Shown here piece by piece: positions 17,793-26,598 of a DNA stretch of 64,000 bases. The notes below the pieces were generated by a model. That model was not told the origin of the DNA, searched no databases, and worked only from the letters and a program-made list of their open reading frames with translations. The stretch's first letter is position 1; every line of letters begins with the position of its first letter. Location of the stretch: positions 930,001-994,000 of the forward strand of contig OZ244903.1 in the NCBI GenBank assembly GCA_965221625.1, read 5' to 3'. The translations under genes and the position numbers were made by a program. This stretch comes from Bin127 sp965221625. GTDB lineage: Bacteria; Chloroflexota; Dehalococcoidia; Lucifugimonadales; Lucifugimonadaceae.

Positions 17793-19457
17793 ATGTCAAA
17801 CCTCCCAAACGTGATCTTCGTCGTCGCCGATCAACTGAAAGCGACCGCATTGCGCCTCTACTCCGAGATCGGTATTGCCACGCCGACCTTGGAGCGTCTC
17901 GCCCGTCAAGGCGTGACCTACCGCAACGCGTTCACGCCGCATCCGCTCTGTGTCCCGGCACGGGTCTCAATGATGACGTCTCGCTTCCCGCACTCCACAG
18001 GCAGCCGACGCAACGAGACTTTGATGCCGTCTGGGCAACTGCACGCCTTTCGAATCTGGAAGGAACTCGGTTACACCACCGGACTTATCGGCAAGAACCA
18101 CTGCTTCATCGAGCAAGACGACCTCAACCTCTTCGACGTGCACTGCGAGATGTCGCACAGCGGGTTGCCGCGCAACGACTACATCGGTGAAATCCCAGGC
18201 ACCAAGGGCATGGAGTGGGTAGTCCCAGAATCGACCATTCGAGAATCTCATTCAACGCGCAACGACATGCCTAACCAAAGCCCGTCGTTCGGATACGCAG
18301 TTACCGACCACCCATTGGAAGGTTACTCCAGCTGGGCACTGTCAGAGCAGGCGATCGAGTTCGCCCGGCGATTTGGCAAACGCATCGGCGAACCCAACCG
18401 CAAACCATTCGCGCTCCTACTCTCTTATCCAGACCCGCACACGCCGTTAGAGGTTCCGCGGCAATACTTCGACCTCGTGCCGCCGGAGCGCGTCGCTATG
18501 CCGCCACAACGCGAAGGCGAGTTTAGCGACGGGACCGCGCCGACGCGCAATCGGCAGCTGCACGCCATGATTGGGATAGATGAAGATGATCCCGACGAAG
18601 TCCGCAACGCCGTTGCCGTATATCTAGCGATGACGCGCTTCGTCGATGACGGACTTGGGCGCGTACTGGACGCCTTGGACGAATCCGGACTACGGGAAGA
18701 TACCATCGTCGTCTTCACATCCGACCACGGCGACTTCGCGGGCGAGCACGGGATGCTTGGCAAGGGCGGCGCCTTCTACGACGCAATGGTGCGTATACCC
18801 ATGTTCGTTTCATGGCCGAATGGCGGCGTACCTTGCGGAGTCGTCGACGATTCGATGGCGAACTCCATCGACCTCCTGCCGACGGTCCTTCAACTCTCCG
18901 GCATCGTCGACTACACGTCCGCACCACCTGGCGGTACATCGGATGAGTTGCCTCCACCCGGACCGAGAGTCTGCGTCGACGTTGAATCCGATTGGCTCAA
19001 ATCCGAGATGATGCGTCGCATCCAAGGTCGACCTCTGCCGACCGTTACCGCGTATCCGGCGCGTAGCGCGGCATTCAGCGAATACGGCACCGGCGGACCG
19101 CCGCTCGAAGATCAAGACCTGGCGAGACTAATGGCAGACGGACATGCAGGTCGCGATTTGATTATGGAGACTCTCTGGATCCGCGAAGCCGAAGGTCGAA
19201 GACGCATGGTGCGCACTCAAGATTGGAAGTACGTAACCGATCCAACCGCAAGTGCCGACCGAGACGAACTCTACAACCTAAAGGATGACCCGTGGGAACT
19301 CACCAATGTTGCTGGCGATCCGAAGAACCTACGAATAATCGCAGAGCTGCGAAGCAAGCTACTCGAATGGTCAACATCCACCGAGGATCATCATCCGGTA
19401 CCGCTTCCCCGTACCTTAGGCAGACGCGCTTGGACCGGCGACGGTTGGCAACGGTAA
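17793..19457 (+). CDS. Sulfatase, formylglycine (Cys) type
   Basis: Type I sulfatase / phosphonate-monoester-hydrolase family member, 554 aa, hydrolysing sulfate (or related) esters. The N-terminal NVIFVVADQLKA supplies metal-binding Asp. The catalytic motif is LCVPARVSMMTSR with Cys53 as the residue converted to formylglycine. GLIGKNHC and SDHGDFAGEHGMLGKGGAFY supply the remaining Lys, Asp and His ligands; the C-terminus has KYV-DP and DELYNLKDDPWELTN. No signal peptide is visible, so it is probably cytoplasmic and would act on imported substrate. ATG 17793 is chosen because the family core starts five residues later; an upstream in-frame ATG (17688) would add 35 unconserved residues. Three oligosaccharide/peptide-type importers flank it, which suggests uptake and desulfation of a sulfated compound. 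The substrate is unknown. Confidence 0.88.
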   Translation: MSNLPNVIFVVADQLKATALRLYSEIGIATPTLERLARQGVTYRNAFTPHPLCVPARVSMMTSRFPHSTGSRRNETLMPSGQLHAFRIWKELGYTTGLIGKNHCFIEQDDLNLFDVHCEMSHSGLPRNDYIGEIPGTKGMEWVVPESTIRESHSTRNDMPNQSPSFGYAVTDHPLEGYSSWALSEQAIEFARRFGKRIGEPNRKPFALLLSYPDPHTPLEVPRQYFDLVPPERVAMPPQREGEFSDGTAPTRNRQLHAMIGIDEDDPDEVRNAVAVYLAMTRFVDDGLGRVLDALDESGLREDTIVVFTSDHGDFAGEHGMLGKGGAFYDAMVRIPMFVSWPNGGVPCGVVDDSMANSIDLLPTVLQLSGIVDYTSAPPGGTSDELPPPGPRVCVDVESDWLKSEMMRRIQGRPLPTVTAYPARSAAFSEYGTGGPPLEDQDLARLMADGHAGRDLIMETLWIREAEGRRRMVRTQDWKYVTDPTASADRDELYNLKDDPWELTNVAGDPKNLRIIAELRSKLLEWSTSTEDHHPVPLPRTLGRRAWTGDGWQR

Positions 19458-19598
19458 AGCGCGAATCTCACTTCGATCCTACGATTCGATACGAACTCGA
19501 TTCCGTCGGACTTGGCGGCAAGGTGACGCCTGAGTTTGCTCAGCAGCTTCCCTACGGTTTCTGTCGAAAACTACGCCTTGCGAATCTCGCCGATCCGT

Positions 19599-20522
19599 TC
19601 AATCTGCTTGCTGGCGGAGTTGTGGATCCGTGAAGTCGCGGATCCAGTCGCCGATGAAGTTCAGCGACATCACGACGAGGAAGATGGCAAGCCCCGGGAA
19701 GAATGACGACCACCAAGCAGTGGTCAGGTACTCACGACCTTCCGAGACCATCAATCCCCATGAAGGCGTCGGTGCTTGAATTCCCGCACCGAGGAAGCTG
19801 AGCGTCGCCTCGGTCAGAATCAATCCGCCTACCGCCAAGGTTGCGATGACCATGATGGTGGGCACGACGCCAGGCAGGATGTGGCGGATGATGATGCGCG
19901 CCGTCGATGCACCGCAGACCCGCGCCATCAGCACATACTCCCGTTCACGCAAGGTCAGCACTTCCGCCCGCACGTTGCGGACAAAGCCGGACCACGCGAC
20001 CATCGCCAAGACGAGCATCAATACTGTCAGACTGCCTCCGAATAGCAGAACTACGACGATTGCAACTAACAGGAATGGCAATGCGTGCCAGATATCGACG
20101 GCGCGGGCGACTATCTCATCGATAATGCCTCCGTGCCATGCCGCGAGCAATCCGAGCGTAACACCGACCAACAATCCGCTGAGGAGTGCGACACCAGCAA
20201 CGGCTAGCGAGATGCGTGCACCGTGGATGATGCGACTAAGCACGTCGCGTCCTACTTGATCTGCGCCCAGCAGGTATCGGTTGTCGTCCTCCTCGGCCAT
20301 CCAAATTGGGGGAGTGTTGCGATCGCGCAGTTCTTGGTAGTTCGGCTCTTGCGGCGCGATCCAAGGCGCAAACATCGCCGATAGCACCAGTAGTACCAGC
20401 ACCGAACCCGGCAGAATCGGCCACCGCCGCAGGAATCCGTATCCGCTTCGAATGAAACCGAACATGCCAGAACCGCTTTCCGGCACGGTTGAGTATGCGT
20501 TGGATTTCGACGCGCTTGCCAT
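19599..20522 (-). CDS. ABC transporter permease, DppC/OppC type
   Basis: Permease of 307 aa. It has a polar N-terminal tail, a first helix (LPGSVLVLLVLSAMFAPWIA), the hallmark LLGADQVGRDVLSRIIHG (GADQVGRD in place of GTDxxGRD), the coupling loop MARVCGASTARIIIRHILPG, and GDWIRDFTDP at the C-terminus. It follows the DppB-type gene after 18 bases. No ATPase gene lies next to this set, so it must use ATPases encoded elsewhere, possibly in this window. It converges on the sulfatase. Confidence 0.92.
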   Translation of the reverse strand: MASASKSNAYSTVPESGSGMFGFIRSGYGFLRRWPILPGSVLVLLVLSAMFAPWIAPQEPNYQELRDRNTPPIWMAEEDDNRYLLGADQVGRDVLSRIIHGARISLAVAGVALLSGLLVGVTLGLLAAWHGGIIDEIVARAVDIWHALPFLLVAIVVVLLFGGSLTVLMLVLAMVAWSGFVRNVRAEVLTLREREYVLMARVCGASTARIIIRHILPGVVPTIMVIATLAVGGLILTEATLSFLGAGIQAPTPSWGLMVSEGREYLTTAWWSSFFPGLAIFLVVMSLNFIGDWIRDFTDPQLRQQAD

Positions 20523-20540
20523 GGATCGAGGGATCGTGGC

Positions 20541-21476
20541 CTATGAGTAGCGAATTCGCGGATCGACCACGATGTAGAGAAGGTCGGCGATCAAACTGAA
20601 AATGACGTAGATGATGACGAACACCAGCACGCCGCCAGTGAGTACCGGGAAGTCGTTGTTGTTCACCGCCTCGAGCATCGTTCTGCCGAGCCCGGGCCAA
20701 GCGAACACCGCTTCAGCTACCAATGTTCCATTCAGCAAACCAGCAAGCAACAGAGTCGACAACGTAATCGGTTGATTGAGCGCGTTGCGGAGGGCGTGCT
20801 TCCAGATGACTGCAGTTGGACTCGCACCTTTCCCGCGCGCCAATCTGATGAACTCAGAATCGAGCACCTCGAGCATCGACGAACGAGTAATCCTCAAGTA
20901 TCCCGCCATCGAACTGGTGCCGACGACAATCGCCGGCATGATGAAGTGCTTGACGTCGAATCCTTGCCCTCGCAATCCGCTCGGCAACCACTCCTGCCAA
21001 ACCGAGAAGAGCAACACCATCACGATCCCGAGCCAGAAGTTCGGAATCGCCTGACCAAACAGCGCGAAGAACCTACCGCAGTAGTCCCATATCGTCCCGC
21101 GATAGACCGCCGAAATGATGCCGACCGGTACGCCAACTACTGTGGCGAGCAGCCATCCGGCGACCGCCAACTGCGTCGTCGCCCCCACCTTTTCCAGGAT
21201 CACCTTCGACACTCGGCGTTCACCAGCCAACGACGTGCCGAGGTCGCCTTGCAGCACGTGCCCAACCCAAACGAGATATTGGACGATGAACGGTTTGTCC
21301 AATCCCAGATGCTTCTCAAGTGCCCGTATCTGCTCCGGCGTCCTCCCATAACCCTCGGGATTGGCGTAAAGCAGCAGCGGGTCACCGGCGACCCGTGAGA
21401 GAGCAAACACCACGAACGTCGCACCGATGACCGTGATGACGGATGCGATCAATCGACGTGTCAGATATCGCTTCAT
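20541..21476 (-). CDS. ABC transporter permease, DppB/OppB type
   Basis: Permease of 311 aa starting MKRYLTRRLIASVITVIGATF, with the family RVAGDP motif, an extended external loop (GRTPEQIRALEKHLGLDKP is typical of DppB), the coupling loop LARGKGASPTAVIWKHALRN, and C-terminal VDPRIRYS. It is the second gene of a three-gene minus-strand operon led by the binding protein at 23663. Confidence 0.93.
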   Translation of the reverse strand: MKRYLTRRLIASVITVIGATFVVFALSRVAGDPLLLYANPEGYGRTPEQIRALEKHLGLDKPFIVQYLVWVGHVLQGDLGTSLAGERRVSKVILEKVGATTQLAVAGWLLATVVGVPVGIISAVYRGTIWDYCGRFFALFGQAIPNFWLGIVMVLLFSVWQEWLPSGLRGQGFDVKHFIMPAIVVGTSSMAGYLRITRSSMLEVLDSEFIRLARGKGASPTAVIWKHALRNALNQPITLSTLLLAGLLNGTLVAEAVFAWPGLGRTMLEAVNNNDFPVLTGGVLVFVIIYVIFSLIADLLYIVVDPRIRYS

Positions 21477-21520
21477 CTACGTAATCGGTTCAAAGAAGAC
21501 CCAGACCTTCGACGCGTTCA

Positions 21521-21556
21521 TCCGCCTCCGCTTAGGTTGCCATCAGCGGAGGCGGA
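21521..21556 (-). promoter_or_regulatory. Hairpin between binding protein and permease
   Basis: A perfect 12-bp inverted repeat (TCCGCCTCCGCT 21521-21532 and AGCGGAGGCGGA 21545-21556) with a 12-base loop lies in the 123-base gap between the binding-protein stop and the permease start. No T-run follows. This is the third such hairpin at the same operon position in the window. Confidence 0.7.
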
Positions 21557-21599
21557 CAAAGTCAGTTCGCCAATCGACGTGGGTAAAGACGCTTCGACT

Positions 21600-23663
21600 C
21601 TAGCGCGCCGGTTTGATCAAGTCCAAAGATACGATGTGCGTGCCAGCCGCGTTCGCCCGCATCTCCCACGACTCGATCGAGTTCGGGTTCCAAACCAACG
21701 GCTCGGGTGCCGCCACGATGCCGGAGTTCAATCGCCAATGTCGGTAGTACTCAAGCAACTCAGTGTTGTTGGCGATCCGCTTGGCGCGATCCAGCTCGGA
21801 AGCGGTTCGCAGGTAGTTCTCCAAGACGAACGGTATCTCCATCGCACAACTGAATCCACCCCTCGACAACGACGTGAACACAACGCCCTTCGGGAAGTCC
21901 CAAGGCACCGAGTCCCGCGCGTCCGTGCCGCCACAAGCACTCAAGAACGGTTGGTTCTGCGACCTATCAACCACAGTCGGACGCCATACCGGGTAGCCGT
22001 GCCGCACCAAGCTGGTGCGAATCCCGAGGCGGTCCCACATCGCACCGACCGCCGCTTGAATCTCTCCCGCGGTCCCTGTGGCGCCGCCAACGTGCGGCGT
22101 TACGTACATGTCGACTTGGAACCTAATGCCGCGCGCTGCAACCGGATAACCGGCTTCGTCAAGCATTCGCGCCGCTTCGGCAGGGTCGTACTCGATGTTC
22201 CACTTGTCGTCCCATTCAGGGTCTCGGATCGAGAATGCGTTGACGTGTACTAACCAGCCCAAACCATCGAGAATGACGTCGTTAATCGTCTCCTTGTCGA
22301 TGGCGATCGACATTGCGGTTCGAACCATGCGAGCGCGTTCCATGCTCTCTTCATTGCCGTACTCGCCGATCCAAGGGAACTCCTCCGTCGGCGTGTAACC
22401 GGCGCGACTCACCTCAACTTGTTGCGGAACGCCAATCTCAATGTCGGGGCATGAAACCGAACTGGCACCTTGGCTGCAGTTGTAGTCGTATTGCTCCCAG
22501 TAGTTGCCAGCGAAGAAGATGCCTTCCTGGGCAGCCTTGCCGCTGTCCGACATCATGAAGCCTTCTTCCAACAAGGGTCGAATCGCCTTCAGTGAGACGT
22601 CGGCGATGTCGGCTTGACCGTTGCGAAGCATCGCGATGCGCGTCGATTCCTCTGGAACTTCGTTCACGTTTAGGAACGGCATCGCCGCAGGCGCAATGTG
22701 GTGGTCAGGATTCGTCTCCAATCGGACGATGTTCTGCGGGATGAACTCCTTCAACATGTACGGGCCAGTGCCGATGATGTTCTCGTTCGCCCACTCGCGA
22801 CCGTTCTCATCGAATGCCGCCTTGCTGAACGTCCCGTTCGTACCCGCGAAGGTGTTGAAGTAGGCCTGGTTCCACACGACGGTGAACTGCTTTATCGGAA
22901 CCTCGACCGTGTAGTCGTCGATCTTCTCCATGCGCTCGAAAACCGCGGCGTAGTCGCCCGACTGGTTGTGCGTGCTCTCCGGCGCGATCAAGTCGTTGAA
23001 ACTCCACACCAAGTCGTCTGCGGTCAGTTCGCCCCATCCACGATGGAACTGCACACCCTGCTTCACCTTCACCGTGATCTTGCTCAGGTCATCAGCGACC
23101 TCCCACGTCTCCGCAAGCACCGGATCTACGATGTTGGATCCCACCGGACCACCTGGTTGGAAGAATCCCTCAGCGATGCTCCAAGGCCCGTCAGGTGCGC
23201 CGGTGCTGTTGAGACCGGTCATCGTCAACCCAACGCGGTTTTGCACCGCCATCTCGGCCGTGTCGTTAGCACTCTGCGGTTGCGGTGCCTCCATCATCGC
23301 CTCAGCAATCGGCGTCGCAGTGGCTATCACAACTCGATCCACCGGTCGTTCGACGACTACCGTCTGGATGACCGTCTCGCCTTGAACCTCTTTCTCGACG
23401 ACCACGGTTTGCACCACCGTGTCGCCTGCGACCTGCACTTCCTTCTCGACGATCACCGTCTGGATGACGGTTTCGCCCGGTATCTCGCGCTCCACGACCA
23501 CCGTCTGTACAACCGCTTTCTCGACCTCGACCTCCCGCTCAACCACCACCGTCTGGATGATCGTCTCGCTGCCACAAGCCGCGACGAATGCCGCGACCGC
23601 GACGACGATCGGGAGTATGAACACCAGAAGCGAACTTCGTCTGATTTCGTTGATTCTTTTCAT
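21600..23663 (-). CDS. ABC transporter substrate-binding lipoprotein, family 5, long stalk
   Basis: Lipid-anchored receptor of 687 aa. The signal peptide ends at lipobox FVAAC (Cys about residue 30). About 90 residues of Val/Glu/Thr stalk follow, with repeats of TVVQTVVVEKEVQ type and interspersed GE/PGE breaks, before the binding domain. That domain contains LAETWEVADDLSKITVKVKQG and VRTAMSIAIDKETINDV, typical of SBP_bac_5. The start is ATG 23663, six bases after GGGAGG (23670-23675); upstream in-frame starts are not served by that site. It leads an operon with two permeases. A leader of unknown length separates it from the divergent LivK-type gene. Confidence 0.9.
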   Translation of the reverse strand: MKRINEIRRSSLLVFILPIVVAVAAFVAACGSETIIQTVVVEREVEVEKAVVQTVVVEREIPGETVIQTVIVEKEVQVAGDTVVQTVVVEKEVQGETVIQTVVVERPVDRVVIATATPIAEAMMEAPQPQSANDTAEMAVQNRVGLTMTGLNSTGAPDGPWSIAEGFFQPGGPVGSNIVDPVLAETWEVADDLSKITVKVKQGVQFHRGWGELTADDLVWSFNDLIAPESTHNQSGDYAAVFERMEKIDDYTVEVPIKQFTVVWNQAYFNTFAGTNGTFSKAAFDENGREWANENIIGTGPYMLKEFIPQNIVRLETNPDHHIAPAAMPFLNVNEVPEESTRIAMLRNGQADIADVSLKAIRPLLEEGFMMSDSGKAAQEGIFFAGNYWEQYDYNCSQGASSVSCPDIEIGVPQQVEVSRAGYTPTEEFPWIGEYGNEESMERARMVRTAMSIAIDKETINDVILDGLGWLVHVNAFSIRDPEWDDKWNIEYDPAEAARMLDEAGYPVAARGIRFQVDMYVTPHVGGATGTAGEIQAAVGAMWDRLGIRTSLVRHGYPVWRPTVVDRSQNQPFLSACGGTDARDSVPWDFPKGVVFTSLSRGGFSCAMEIPFVLENYLRTASELDRAKRIANNTELLEYYRHWRLNSGIVAAPEPLVWNPNSIESWEMRANAAGTHIVSLDLIKPAR

Positions 23664-23675
23664 GTGCTGCCTCCC

Positions 23676-24108
23676 TTGAGTCCGCATACACGCAGACTTT
23701 TCGACGCTTCTCGACTGACGCATCACGATCCACGACGTCGATCATGTGTGCTGTCAGGATTGCCTGTCCCATTGCTTGTCCAAGCACCTGCCAACACTGC
23801 GTCTTGTCGCAATGTTGCGCTTCAATATACAGGACATTCGCAGACTTCGCACGACGCGGTTTCGAATGTCGTTAAGCGCAAGACGATATTGGACGATGAT
23901 TCCCCTGACAGTGAACCGCTGAGCTAGTGTGCGCGTGCCCTCGCCCGCAATAGTTGGCGAATCCAATCCGTAGCCTCCTCGACTCTGAGCGTTCGCGTGC
24001 CGTTTCGTATTGAAACTCAACCCGTAAAATCGGGTATGCTGAAGCATGCCGACCGCGCGTGACTCTCAACAGGGGATACGTCGAAATGTTCAACAAAGGT
24101 AGGAAGCG
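23676..24108. other. Divergent intergenic region
   Basis: About 430 bases between two divergently transcribed binding-protein genes. Promoters for both directions must lie here. I see only weak candidates: on the plus strand TTGAAA, 19 bases, then TATGCT just upstream of 24060. No RNA gene or riboswitch-like structure was recognised. Confidence 0.45.
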
Positions 24109-25368
24109 ATGACTGCGACGACTGGTTTTTTCCCAATGCGCACCTTCGTTTTGACGATTTCCGTACTTCTCGTCGCCATTATGCTCAGCCTAGGTTGCAC
24201 AACTTCGGACGAAGAAACTTCCCCACCCGACGAAGACGCGATGTCGTCGACCGACGGCATGGCGGCTGCCGCTGATGATCCCGGTATCTCAGATGACCGC
24301 ATCCGCTTCGGCCAGTCCGCAGCATTCAGCGGTCCCGCTTCTGAACTCGGCAACGAGATGCGCCTCGGCATCGAAGCCGCATTCAACGAAGCCAACTCGC
24401 GCGGCGGAGTCAACGGTCGCATGTTGGAGTTGACGGCTCTCGACGACTCATACGAGACCGAAGCGGCGTTCAACAACACGATGCGACTCATCAATGCCGA
24501 GCGAGTCTTCGCACTCATCGGCGAGGTCGGCACCCCCACGTCACGCGCCAGCGTGCCCGTAGCCGCCGCCGCAGGCGTGCCATTCGTCGCACCTTTCACC
24601 GGTGCCGAGTTCCTGCGCGACCCCGAGTTGGGCAACGTCCTCAACCTCCGAGCATCCTACTACCAAGAAACCGAAGAGATCGTCGACCGACTTACCGAAG
24701 ATCTCGGCATCACCCGTATCGCAGTGCTCTATCAAAACGACTCTTTCGGAGCGGCCGGTTTGACAGGTACGAAGCTGGCTCTCGAACGACGAGGCTTGGC
24801 TCCCGTAGCTACCGGTTACTACCGACGCAACACGACGGGCGTGAAACTGGCACTGCTCGACATCACTGCTGCCAATCCTGAAGCACTCATCATGATTGGT
24901 GCCTACACCCCGGTCGCTGAAATGATCACCTTGGCTCGCCAAAACGACGATGACATCGTCTTTGCCACTGTGTCGTTCGTCGGCAGCAAAGCACTCGCCG
25001 AAGAGTTGGGTTCCGACGGCACCGGCGTCTACGTAACCCAAGTCGTGCCACTGCCTGAAGACGACTCTGTGCCCGTAGTTGCCGCATACCACGACGCTCT
25101 GAATGCCTACAATCCTCAGGCTGAACCGGGGTTCGTCTCGCTCGAAGGCTACCTGTCAGGCCGCTTGACCATCTCCGCTCTCGAGACCTGCGGGAGCGAC
25201 GTCAGCCGGGAATGCTTCCTCAACGCCGTGCGAGATGCCGGCGATATCGACATCGACGGCTTCCAACTCCGCTACGGACCGGGCGACAACCAAGGTTCGG
25301 ACGCGGTGATACTGACTGTGATCGGTGAGGATGGAAAGTACCACCAAGTCGACATGATGACACGATGA
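24109..25368 (+). CDS. Branched-chain amino acid-type binding lipoprotein (LivK/Peripla_BP_6)
   Basis: Lipid-anchored receptor of 419 aa. The signal peptide ends at lipobox LSLGC (Cys about residue 29). A short acidic linker (DEETSPPDEDAMSS) is followed by a two-lobe type I periplasmic binding domain: IRFGQSAAFSGPASELGNEM, GVNGRMLELTALDDSYET, ALIGEVGTPTS, GVPFVAPFTGAEFLRD and VLYQNDSFGAAG are characteristic of LivK-like sensors. No permease or ATPase genes of the Liv type accompany it. Instead the next gene, 13 bases on, encodes a sensor-like membrane protein, so this receptor probably signals and does not transport, as TorT does with TorS. The signalling role is inference. Confidence 0.88.
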   Translation: MTATTGFFPMRTFVLTISVLLVAIMLSLGCTTSDEETSPPDEDAMSSTDGMAAAADDPGISDDRIRFGQSAAFSGPASELGNEMRLGIEAAFNEANSRGGVNGRMLELTALDDSYETEAAFNNTMRLINAERVFALIGEVGTPTSRASVPVAAAAGVPFVAPFTGAEFLRDPELGNVLNLRASYYQETEEIVDRLTEDLGITRIAVLYQNDSFGAAGLTGTKLALERRGLAPVATGYYRRNTTGVKLALLDITAANPEALIMIGAYTPVAEMITLARQNDDDIVFATVSFVGSKALAEELGSDGTGVYVTQVVPLPEDDSVPVVAAYHDALNAYNPQAEPGFVSLEGYLSGRLTISALETCGSDVSRECFLNAVRDAGDIDIDGFQLRYGPGDNQGSDAVILTVIGEDGKYHQVDMMTR

Positions 25369-25381
25369 GAGGTGCCCAATA

Positions 25382-26473
25382 ATGTCAAACTTCCGCATAT
25401 CCGCGTCTCAAATGATCGTCGCTCTGGCGGCTCTGGCGTTTGTCGCCGCCGCCGTCGCCGTCGGGTGGTACTCGGTCGACCAGTTAGAAGCCCAATCCTC
25501 CGAAGCCGGAGGTGCCGACTCCCTGTCGGCCGCCTACGGCGTCGCCCGAAACGCCGGCTTGCTCGTCTCCGCAAGTGCCGTCCGAACCAACCTCAACATG
25601 AACGACGACAGCCTTGCGCACATCGCCGACACGGTCGAGCACCACTCAGACGCACTCGACGAGCAACTCGCACTGCTCGAAAGCAGCGTCCAGAACGCCC
25701 GAACTTCACGGGTGCGAGATCACGTCGAATCCCTCGTCTCGACAGCCCAACTCATCGAGGACGGCCGACCTGAACTGCTGCGACGCATTCAGGAAGGCGA
25801 TGCCGACCTTCGGCAGTTCCGCTACGGATTCAGCAAGGTGCTCGAAGCCGCGATGATCAACAGCATCGACGACCAGATACATCACCTGCTCACCGCATAC
25901 GACGAGTCCGGACGACCAATCCAAGCCGGTGCCGACCCAATTGGACGCGAGATCCTTCGCCTCTACCACATGGCTAATCTCAACAGCACCCAGGGCACGG
26001 CGATCATCAGACTGCGCGGAGCTGCGGTCTTGCCATTCGCCCACATGATCCCGTCGATCCAAGAAGACTACGAATCGGAGGTCCAACGGATCGAGATCAG
26101 TGCCCAATACTTAGCCGATAACGGCACTCCCAACTTGAACTCCGAAGTCATACCGCTGCTCCAACAGTTGGTCAGTTATGGCGAAGGCGAGCAGAACATC
26201 TGGAACAAGACGGATATCAAACTGCGAATGTCTGCCGCCGAAGCCGGCCGGATCGCCGCTAAAGAGAGCATCTTGGAAGACTTGGTCGTCGAGCTCGACG
26301 CCATAGTTGAGGACGCCAACGATAGCGCAGCCGGTGCCAGTACCGACCTCACCGACACAGTTGCGGCACTGCGCATCATCTTGATCGTCATCGCCATCGT
26401 CGGAATCTTGGGGACGCTGATCGCCACCTGGTACTTCGGCAGCCGACGTCGCCCAGAAGGCAGCCAAGCCTAA
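25382..26473 (+). CDS. Two-TM sensor-like protein lacking an output domain
   Basis: Protein of 363 aa. An N-terminal membrane helix (about residues 10-28, MIVALAALAFVAAAVAVGWY) is followed by about 295 extracytoplasmic, helix-rich residues with heptad-like segments (HSDALDEQLALLESSVQNAR; EILRLYHMANLNS). A second helix follows (about 328-350, LRIILIVIAIVGILGTLIAT), and only 13 residues remain inside (ending RRRPEGSQA). This is the layout of the periplasmic helical-bundle sensor of TorS-like histidine kinases or chemoreceptors, but HAMP, kinase and methyl-accepting parts are all absent. AGAGGTG overlaps the stop of the LivK-type gene, so the two are coupled. It may be a receptor subunit for a separate kinase or a relic; the sequence cannot decide. 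Confidence 0.65.
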   Translation: MSNFRISASQMIVALAALAFVAAAVAVGWYSVDQLEAQSSEAGGADSLSAAYGVARNAGLLVSASAVRTNLNMNDDSLAHIADTVEHHSDALDEQLALLESSVQNARTSRVRDHVESLVSTAQLIEDGRPELLRRIQEGDADLRQFRYGFSKVLEAAMINSIDDQIHHLLTAYDESGRPIQAGADPIGREILRLYHMANLNSTQGTAIIRLRGAAVLPFAHMIPSIQEDYESEVQRIEISAQYLADNGTPNLNSEVIPLLQQLVSYGEGEQNIWNKTDIKLRMSAAEAGRIAAKESILEDLVVELDAIVEDANDSAAGASTDLTDTVAALRIILIVIAIVGILGTLIATWYFGSRRRPEGSQA

Positions 26474-26598
26474 GCGACCACGCAATCCAATCGGCAGATC
26501 GCTCAGCGTCCCACCTTCGGTGGCGTCGCTACCCGCATATGCCTGACGCGGCTCGATCACACCACGCTTCGTCGATTGCCAAACTGAGGAACTTGCGG

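Noticed and set aside
22698..23927. Plus-strand open frame of 409 codons
   Set aside because: Antisense to the 21600-23663 binding protein; its repeats are the reverse complement of the Val/Glu/Thr stalk.
26474..26598. Lost kinase domain after the sensor-like gene
   Set aside because: The 125 bases before the next gene show no HAMP or kinase similarity in any frame, so no local frameshift remnant is visible.
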